From positions 1 through 40,157 of the forward strand of contig CAYMUL010000030.1 of the NCBI GenBank assembly GCA_964393605.1: a DNA stretch of 40,157 nt, given 5' to 3'. Each line of letters begins with the position of its first letter. The first letter of the stretch is position 1. The position numbers were made by a program, and so were the translations under genes. The stretch is from CAYMUL01 sp964393605 (GTDB lineage Bacteria > Bacteroidota > Ignavibacteria > Ignavibacteriales > Ignavibacteriaceae). Under the pieces are notes generated by a model. That model made no database searches. It saw only the letters and a list, made by a program, of their open reading frames with translations, and was not told the DNA's origin. This document shows positions 33,777 to 40,157 of the stretch, piece by piece.

Positions 33777-34337
33777 TTAATTCTCTCCTTTCTTTAGAAA
33801 ATCAATTGATCTCCAACCATATCCGACCAGAGATGCGAAAGATAATAGAATAATCATGTAGTAAAATATTTTTCCGATGCTCGAGTGCTGGATATCACCT
33901 AAAATCATTAGGAAATAAAGACAGATGGTTACAACTGCAATCTTTCCCAAAAAATTTGAAGGTAAAACTTTTCCGATTTTTTTTGACAGGAAAATTCCGG
34001 AGATAAAAATCAGAACATCTCTTAAAATTATTATCCAAAATAATGTAGCATCGAACAAGCCGTTGGTATAGAGAGGAATAACGATAGCCGCCACACAAAT
34101 TTTATCTGCGAGCGGGTCTATAATTTTTCCGAACTCGGTTACTTCATTGAATTTTCTTGCAAGATAACCGTCAAGTATATCTGTAACTGCAGCAAAGATA
34201 CATAATGCGAACGCAATCATTCGCATTTCCGGGCTGTTAAGATTATTAAATATAATCCAAAACGGTATTGCTAAAAAAACTCTCAACAAACTTAAGAGAT
34301 TCGAAAAAGTGTAGATTTCTTTTAAAACGATCTTCAT
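33777..34337 (-). CDS. pgsA: CDP-diacylglycerol--glycerol-3-phosphate 3-phosphatidyltransferase
   Basis: This is a 186-residue membrane protein with the full CDP-alcohol phosphotransferase motif DxxDGxxAR-x8-GxxxDxxxD: Asp53, Asp56, Gly57, Ala60, Arg61, Gly70, Asp74 and Asp78. Several hydrophobic helices surround it. It makes phosphatidylglycerophosphate from CDP-diacylglycerol and glycerol-3-phosphate. It starts eight bases after the subtilase stop and abuts ftsY, so both are in the leftward operon. Confidence 0.94.
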   Translation of the reverse strand: MKIVLKEIYTFSNLLSLLRVFLAIPFWIIFNNLNSPEMRMIAFALCIFAAVTDILDGYLARKFNEVTEFGKIIDPLADKICVAAIVIPLYTNGLFDATLFWIIILRDVLIFISGIFLSKKIGKVLPSNFLGKIAVVTICLYFLMILGDIQHSSIGKIFYYMIILLSFASLVGYGWRSIDFLKKGEN

Positions 34338-34345
34338 TTATTTTT

Positions 34346-37300
34346 TTATTTGATTACAGCAATCTTTCCAATTTTTATTTCAAGTTCTTCATTTAGATCT
34401 GATAAACGTACTACACGATACAGATAAACTCCGGTGTTCACTTCATTTCCCTCATCATCTTTAAGGTTCCAGCGAATTCCACCATCATTATCTTTTTCTG
34501 AAAACGAATTTATCTTTTTCCCTTCGATTGTCCAAATTGAAATTTCAACATTACTTGGAAGATTTGCAAAAGTAACGAAATTGTTTTTAACAATCGCTGG
34601 ACTCGGATAAAAATAAATATTCTCAAGGTTCTCTGAAACTGCGGATAACACAAGGTTTGAACCGGCTCCATCATTGATTCTTATTTGTCCGCTGGCTAAA
34701 TCCGATTTGATATTTTCAATTTTCAAAGTATAAATAATTCCGGTTGAGCCCACAGGGCGTCCATCTGTAAGGTCGAGTGTGATGAGTGATTTATCGACTG
34801 CATCATGCTGAATTTCTCTAATAAAATTCGCAGGAGAAAATTTATAATTATTTTTATCCACGACTGCGGCGGATTCTGCCGGTAAATTAAATTTAATTTT
34901 TATCAGATAGGGATTTATGATTGAGAAGGATTCTACATAAAATTGTTTAGCGACAATCGATTCATTAAATAGAAAAGTTATCGAATCATTTTGTATTGGG
35001 CTTCCGAACAAATCTCTTAAACCATTGAGGAGAAGTTTATATGTACCAGTGCTGAAATTTTTTCCGAACGAAATAAAATATGCGTATTCCGAGAACGGAG
35101 AAACCGAATTTGGTATTGAAACATTTGATGCTGAATCTTTAAGTTGAAACGCATTTATTCTTTCAATTGTCGGATTGATCTTTTCGTCGAATGTAATTTT
35201 TAAAGAATTACTATTTATCACTTCGATGGTTTTCAGCTGTGAAGGTTTGTGGTGATATATCATTGCCGACTTGCTAAAATTTGAAAACGGAATTGGTTTG
35301 GTCGGGTTGTATCCTTTCACCGCATAAAAATATTTTTGATTTATACTCGCAGAAAAATCATTATAATAATTTGAGGTCGTCGAATCAATTAATAATAAAT
35401 TATTTTCATCGAGGCCTCTGTAAATAAAAAAATTATGCGCAGAACCAAACCACGATAGTAAAACATTTGTTGTATCCACACTATAGCCGTTTAATTGGTA
35501 GGGTGCATTGGTTTTATTTCCATCGTTAAATTCATAAAAATTAATTTGAAGATTTCCGGGTAAAGCAATTTCAGGCGTTCCGTTTTTGTTCAAATCGCTA
35601 ACGAGCAATGAAGATGAGTTAATGTTTTCTTCAAAGAAAATAACATCGTTTGAAGTAATGTTGTTTTGAAAAATATAAGCATAAGGAAAAGTTATTAGCA
35701 CAAGTTCATCACTGCCATCGCTGTTTATATCAACAAGTTTAAGTGCATTGCCAATTTTTTGAAATGCTGAATTGAATTCGACTGCCGGATCGATAAATGC
35801 TTTAGAAAATATTTCCACCGGTTCCCCATTGCGAAATTCCAATACGAGCAAAAGATGAAAACTTGCAATATCAATTTCATCGAATGAGTGAAGCAGAATC
35901 GCCAAATCTTTAAAGCCATTTCCGTTAAAATCCCCTTCGGCGATATAGCTCATCGAACTTAAAAATTCTGTCGAATAAATCTTTCCGTTCACAAATTTCC
36001 CTGCTTGATTCTTAAAACTCATTAAATCTCCGTCGGTATCAATTAACCAGATTTCTCTAACGCCGTCATTATCGGAATCGAACAGAACAACGTTTGGAAA
36101 ATCAAAATAATTTCCGCCAAACCCTTCGTTAGAAAAATTTTTGAGAGAATCTGTTAAAGTGAACGAAAGATCGGAATTAATTTTAGAAAGCGAAATTGAG
36201 TTCTCCCCTGTTACCATCATAATTTCATTTTGACCGTCGCCGTTAAAATCTTTCACGCCAACAGGCCAATTTACTCCCCCTTCTTTTTTATACTTTTGAA
36301 TCGGTACATTATTTTCATTTTCATAAATGTAAGTGTTGTACGACCAAAAAGTTAGAAGATCGCTTTTGCCGTTTGTATTGAAATCACCAAAGTCTTTTAC
36401 AATTTTTTCGGGGAGAGTATCGGAAACAACGAACTCATTATTCTGTAAGCGATAGAAATGAGTAATCGTTGGCGAATCATTTTTTCGTAAAGCAATTTCA
36501 GAAAGATCATTACTCTTAATTGAAACCGGTTTGTCAAAAATATTTCCCGCCGGTAATGAGTAATCCATTTTATCAAAATGCTTTAAAGAAAAATTAGGTC
36601 CGGTGTTCACGCTAAAAAAATTTGAACTATCTTTTAAAATCGTTGATTTGCCTGCAAGATTTATAGCTTCAAAATATATTTCATAAGTTGTGTTGAACTC
36701 TGTAATATTTTTTGGAATGAATCCGTAATGTAAAGTTTTAACAAATTGATTATTCGTCGTGAATCCATCAAGAGTAACAAATTCCCAATTCGTTGTGCCC
36801 GATTTTCTATAATTCATTTTTACGACGCATCTTTGATTTGTATAGATTGCACTCATGACAGAACTTTTATCGCCGTAAAGTGCAGGAAATAAACTTATCA
36901 ATTCAACTTGAGGTGCCGACCGCACAACATGAAAATTAATTCTCTCTTCTAAAGTTGTACCATTGATTTGATTGATGAGTAATCGCAAAGTGTACGACGA
37001 ATCGGAAAAATTTGAGATGTTCAAATTATAAATTTCACTTTGCGCGAATTGAGTTTGGTTCTGATCGATTAAATTTGTCCAACTTTGCGGATTTAAACCT
37101 ACGCCATAAAACAACGAATATGATTTAAAGTATGGAGATAAAATTGTAGCAGAAATATTTAATGTATCATCACTTGTCGCAAAATCTTGTGAAGGATAAT
37201 CGAATTTCACGATTGCCGGTGCAAGTACTGTTAATGCTCGAAAGATATTCAATCTTCCGGCGCCGGTTCGCAAATCCCAACCTGTAGAATTAATATCATC

Positions 37301-38557
37301 ACAAGTTGATTTCAATATCTGTTTCACTTCTTCGTTAGAATAATTTGAAATAGATTTAACAAGTGCCGCTGCCGCGGAAACAAAAGGTGCGGCGGCTGAT
37401 GTACCGTTGAAATTTCCGTATCGGTTATTTCTAATTGTTGTAACGATACCGGTTCCCGGCGCAACTAAATCCAAAGTTGAACCATAATTTGACGAGGTTG
37501 CAACTACGTCATTCTCGGTAGAATTACCGACGCTTATCACTTCTTGATAGCCCGATGGATAATGCGGATTGGAGGAGGAAGAGTTTCCCGAACTCGCAAC
37601 CATTATTACTCCCCTGCTGTATGCGTAACGAATTACATCTCGAAGAACTAATGAGAAAGAATTATCACCAAAACTCATGTTGATAACTTTAGCATTATTA
37701 TTTACCGCATAAAGAATTGCGGCGGCAACGTCATCTTCTTCACCGTATCCTGCGGGATCGAATGCGCGTAAGTTGAGAATTTTTACTCGCGGTGCAACCC
37801 CCGCAATTCCGATCAGATTATTTTTTATTGCGGCAATAATTCCGGCTACAGCAGTACCGTGCGAAAAACCATTTTCATCCATCGGATTATTGTCCCAATA
37901 AAGATAATCGCCGCCGGTTGAATCAAATGGAAATCCTTGACGATCGGTAAAATCAAATCCGCGATAGTCATCAACAAAACCATTACCGTCATCATCAGTA
38001 CCGTTTGAAGATTTATCATTTCCAGATGCATCAATTCCTGTTTCTCCGGGATTGATATAAATTGAAGAAGAAAGATCGGGGTGAAGATAGTCTATTCCCG
38101 TATCGATAACGCAAACTAAAATGGAATCGTTTCCCTCGGTTAAATCCCAAGCATCAACTGCTCTAGTTTTCGTTAATGCCCATTGCTGTGCGAACAAACT
38201 ATCGTTCGGAGTTGAATGGATCTTATACAAATTTCCGAATTGAACGTATTCGATTTTTTCGTTCAATTTTAATTCATTCATAATTTGTAAAGAATTTTCT
38301 TCTGCTACATTTATTTTGACAATCTTTTCAAGTTCAAATTCTGTTTGAAATATTTGTGGAAATAACCGGGTAACAATAATCGGAATATTTTTTAAAGGTG
38401 CATTTGAATTTTTCGAAAAAACATTTTTCGTTGATACGATTTCATCAACTTCATGAAGACTAATTTCGGGTTTGAATTTTATGAATATAGTTGATGTTTG
38501 TGGTAGAATAAATTCTGAAGTTAACAGAATAAAAAAAATAAAGATATTAAATTTCAT
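34346..38557 (-). CDS. Giant secreted S8 subtilase with repeats and T9SS-like tail
   Basis: ATG 38557, eleven bases inside the purF end and behind AAAGAGGT, gives 1403 residues; the longer in-frame start at 38653 would run deep into purF and lacks a signal peptide. A signal peptide (about 1-20) and a prodomain-like region (about 21-115) precede the S8 domain with Asp152 (VIDTGID), His233 (SHGTAVAG), Asn325 (SSGN) and Ser387 (GTSAAAP). After it come beta-sandwich domains, FG-GAP/VCBS-like repeats with DFNGDGQNE- and DSDNDGVRE-type calcium loops (about 700-1010), an FN3-like domain, two Big_5-like domains, and a C-terminal sorting domain ending GVYLYRV. It is an active-looking surface or secreted protease. 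Confidence 0.92.
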   Translation of the reverse strand: MKFNIFIFFILLTSEFILPQTSTIFIKFKPEISLHEVDEIVSTKNVFSKNSNAPLKNIPIIVTRLFPQIFQTEFELEKIVKINVAEENSLQIMNELKLNEKIEYVQFGNLYKIHSTPNDSLFAQQWALTKTRAVDAWDLTEGNDSILVCVIDTGIDYLHPDLSSSIYINPGETGIDASGNDKSSNGTDDDGNGFVDDYRGFDFTDRQGFPFDSTGGDYLYWDNNPMDENGFSHGTAVAGIIAAIKNNLIGIAGVAPRVKILNLRAFDPAGYGEEDDVAAAILYAVNNNAKVINMSFGDNSFSLVLRDVIRYAYSRGVIMVASSGNSSSSNPHYPSGYQEVISVGNSTENDVVATSSNYGSTLDLVAPGTGIVTTIRNNRYGNFNGTSAAAPFVSAAAALVKSISNYSNEEVKQILKSTCDDINSTGWDLRTGAGRLNIFRALTVLAPAIVKFDYPSQDFATSDDTLNISATILSPYFKSYSLFYGVGLNPQSWTNLIDQNQTQFAQSEIYNLNISNFSDSSYTLRLLINQINGTTLEERINFHVVRSAPQVELISLFPALYGDKSSVMSAIYTNQRCVVKMNYRKSGTTNWEFVTLDGFTTNNQFVKTLHYGFIPKNITEFNTTYEIYFEAINLAGKSTILKDSSNFFSVNTGPNFSLKHFDKMDYSLPAGNIFDKPVSIKSNDLSEIALRKNDSPTITHFYRLQNNEFVVSDTLPEKIVKDFGDFNTNGKSDLLTFWSYNTYIYENENNVPIQKYKKEGGVNWPVGVKDFNGDGQNEIMMVTGENSISLSKINSDLSFTLTDSLKNFSNEGFGGNYFDFPNVVLFDSDNDGVREIWLIDTDGDLMSFKNQAGKFVNGKIYSTEFLSSMSYIAEGDFNGNGFKDLAILLHSFDEIDIASFHLLLVLEFRNGEPVEIFSKAFIDPAVEFNSAFQKIGNALKLVDINSDGSDELVLITFPYAYIFQNNITSNDVIFFEENINSSSLLVSDLNKNGTPEIALPGNLQINFYEFNDGNKTNAPYQLNGYSVDTTNVLLSWFGSAHNFFIYRGLDENNLLLIDSTTSNYYNDFSASINQKYFYAVKGYNPTKPIPFSNFSKSAMIYHHKPSQLKTIEVINSNSLKITFDEKINPTIERINAFQLKDSASNVSIPNSVSPFSEYAYFISFGKNFSTGTYKLLLNGLRDLFGSPIQNDSITFLFNESIVAKQFYVESFSIINPYLIKIKFNLPAESAAVVDKNNYKFSPANFIREIQHDAVDKSLITLDLTDGRPVGSTGIIYTLKIENIKSDLASGQIRINDGAGSNLVLSAVSENLENIYFYPSPAIVKNNFVTFANLPSNVEISIWTIEGKKINSFSEKDNDGGIRWNLKDDEGNEVNTGVYLYRVVRLSDLNEELEIKIGKIAVIK

Positions 38558-40019
38558 ATACCTCTTTAATGAAGTTTGAATCCACTTCTGTTGGATACTT
38601 GCCCGTAAAACAAGAGGTGCAAAAATCAGACACATCCTCTTCATAAACTGCACTCAACATTTGCTCAACGGTTAGGTAGCATAAACTATCTGCGCCTAAG
38701 TACTCTTTAATTTTTTCAAGATTACCCTCGCACACATTTGCAATCAATTCCTTTTTAGAAGGGAAATCCATTCCATAGTAACATGGGTGCATAATTGGTG
38801 GTGAAGAGATTCTGACATGAATTGATTTTGGATTTGCCTCTCGAATTAAGTTTAACAATTGTTTAGAAGTTGTTCCGCGTACGATTGAATCATCAACAAT
38901 CACAACTGTTTTTCCTTCCAGAACGCCTTTAACTACATTGAATTTAATCCTTACTCCCACTTCCCTCTTTGTTTGTCCCGGTTGAATAAAAGTTCTGCCA
39001 ATATAATGACTTCGAATTAATCCAATCTCAAGCCGTGCCGGAATTGAAAGTTTTTCAAGTTCAGATGCATAGCCGAGTGCAGCAGTGTTTGAGCTATCGG
39101 GAACGCTGATTACAATTACTTTATCACCATCGGGATCAACCACAGGATAATTCTTCGCTAAAATTTTTCCTAATCTCCTTCGGATTTTATCAACATTATG
39201 TCCGAAGATTTTGCTGTCGGGGCGCGAGAAATAAATAAATTCGAAGATGCATTGTTTTTTTTGCGGAATGAAAAATTCATCCAATTGAATTGAAGTCGGC
39301 TCCATCTTCGCAATCGAATCGTCATCAAATACAAGCATTTCACCGGGATTGACATCACGGATGTACTCGGCACTGATAATATCAAATGCACAAGTTTCTG
39401 ATGCTACGATGAAAGCATCTTTCTTTTTTGCAATTGATAACGGTCTAAAACCGTACGGATCTCGAACTGCAACAAGTTTATTGTCGGTTAAAATGATTAA
39501 GCAATAAGCACCTTCAACTCTTGCAAGTGCTTCCTTTATTTGTTCGATTTGATCATCAAGTCTGCTTCGAGCAATCAAATGCAAAATAACTTCTGTGTCG
39601 CTTGTGGTTTGAAAAATTGCACCTTCGTTGATCAATTCTTCTCGTAGTTGCTTTGCATTTGTAAGATTACCGTTGTGAGCTATCGCTAAATTTCCCATGC
39701 GATAATTCACCATGAAAGGTTGAATATTTTTTCGTGATTCGGAAGAACCTGTTGTTGAATATCTATTATGTCCGATAGCGGAAGTTCCCGAAAGTAATTT
39801 CCCCCAATCTTCATATTTATCGAAAACTTCTGATACTAATCCTTCACCTTTAATAATGTTGAACACAGTCTTGCCCGAAGAATTGAAATCGCGCGAAACA
39901 ATTCCTGACGCTTCTTGTCCCCTATGTTGAAGAGCGTGCAGACCATAATACGTCTCGAGGCTTGCATGGTCAGAGCCAAATATTCCAAAAATTCCGCAAA
40001 AGCTTTTGTGTTGATGCAT
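38547..40019 (-). CDS. purF: Amidophosphoribosyltransferase
   Basis: The 490-residue enzyme catalyses the first committed step of purine synthesis, glutamine plus PRPP to phosphoribosylamine. The nucleophile is Cys8, preceded by a seven-residue propeptide (MHQHKSF) that must be removed. The PRPP loop is VVIVDDSIVRGTTSKQL (372-388). Cys257, Cys413, Cys467 and Cys470 match the four [4Fe-4S] ligands of the Bacillus subtilis-type enzyme, so this is an iron-sulfur PurF. It is the first gene of the leftward operon, starting 45 bases after the tRNA terminator. No promoter match is convincing in that gap. Confidence 0.97.
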   Translation of the reverse strand: MHQHKSFCGIFGIFGSDHASLETYYGLHALQHRGQEASGIVSRDFNSSGKTVFNIIKGEGLVSEVFDKYEDWGKLLSGTSAIGHNRYSTTGSSESRKNIQPFMVNYRMGNLAIAHNGNLTNAKQLREELINEGAIFQTTSDTEVILHLIARSRLDDQIEQIKEALARVEGAYCLIILTDNKLVAVRDPYGFRPLSIAKKKDAFIVASETCAFDIISAEYIRDVNPGEMLVFDDDSIAKMEPTSIQLDEFFIPQKKQCIFEFIYFSRPDSKIFGHNVDKIRRRLGKILAKNYPVVDPDGDKVIVISVPDSSNTAALGYASELEKLSIPARLEIGLIRSHYIGRTFIQPGQTKREVGVRIKFNVVKGVLEGKTVVIVDDSIVRGTTSKQLLNLIREANPKSIHVRISSPPIMHPCYYGMDFPSKKELIANVCEGNLEKIKEYLGADSLCYLTVEQMLSAVYEEDVSDFCTSCFTGKYPTEVDSNFIKEVYEI

Positions 40020-40063
40020 AAATAAATTTTATAATCCGAATTAATTTTAACGTTCACGAGTAA

Positions 40064-40092
40064 TAAAAAAAAAGGTACAAATGATGTACCTT
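40064..40092 (-). terminator. Rho-independent terminator after tRNA-Pro
   Basis: On the minus strand AAGGTACA (from 40092) pairs with TGTACCTT across a five-base loop, and is followed by a run of T residues (A-tract 40064-40073 on the plus strand). It separates the tRNA transcript from purF. Confidence 0.8.
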
Positions 40093-40099
40093 GTCTCTG

Positions 40100-40157
<58 letters not shown>

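Noticed and set aside
38558..38653. Longer N-terminus of the S8 protease starting inside purF
   Set aside because: It would add 32 residues in another frame of purF, without a ribosome binding site, and would bury the signal peptide.

Overview
The window looks like a chromosomal segment of an Ignavibacteria/Chlorobi-type member of the Bacteroidota superphylum. The DNA is AT-rich. Two large exported proteins end in type IX secretion (T9SS) style C-terminal domains, one with the NYPNPFNPVT signature familiar from Ignavibacteria. Several genes have Shine-Dalgarno sequences (AGGAG-like) and GTG or TTG starts, which fits Ignavibacteria better than classical Bacteroidetes. The lineage call is inference from protein style, not a database match. 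No phage, transposase, CRISPR array or plasmid gene was seen.

Layout. Positions 1-401 hold no gene, only dispersed intergenic repeats. 402-3421 (+) is an outer-envelope cassette: FadL-type porin, GDSL/SGNH lipoprotein, SPOR lipoprotein. 3569-5851 (+) is a large T9SS cargo protein closed by a good terminator. 5922-6390 is a second repeat island. 6373-16673 (+) is a tightly packed run: a small membrane protein, an HNH protein, trpS, scpA, scpB, an rsuA/rluB-type pseudouridine synthase, dacB/PBP4, lysS, a DUF2279 protein, a GT2 glycosyltransferase and a Wzi-like barrel. 16688-25184 (+) carries a CtpA-type protease, a DUF3108 protein, a gamma-carbonic anhydrase-like protein, ybeY, DUF494/smg, topA, xerC, hpf and hprK. 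25256-31686 (+) carries an M23 peptidase behind a strong candidate promoter, a DUF2795 protein with a terminator, holB, thiolase, 3-hydroxyacyl-CoA dehydrogenase and a ClC-CBS-TrkA_C channel/transporter. The strand then switches. 31718-40019 (-) is one apparent operon, purF > giant S8 protease > pgsA > ftsY > dagK-like > small membrane protein, with overlaps or very short gaps throughout. A tRNA-Pro(GGG), cut by the window end, lies upstream on the same strand and has its own terminator.

Function. Most of the window is housekeeping: translation (trpS, lysS, ybeY, hpf, pseudouridylation), chromosome maintenance (scpAB, topA, xerC, holB), protein targeting and lipid synthesis (ftsY, pgsA, dagK) and purine synthesis (purF). 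It is interleaved with envelope and secretion genes.

The least ordinary items are: the two repeat islands, one of which seems to supply the start of a small membrane-protein gene; a tryptophanyl-tRNA synthetase with a Thermotoga-like iron-sulfur cysteine motif; a ClC protein with Val at the internal proton-glutamate position and a C-terminal TrkA_C domain; a 1403-residue secreted subtilase inside an essential-gene operon; and a nearly leaderless promoter in front of the M23 peptidase. I see no convincing wholly new multi-gene system. The repeat family is the best candidate for something undescribed.
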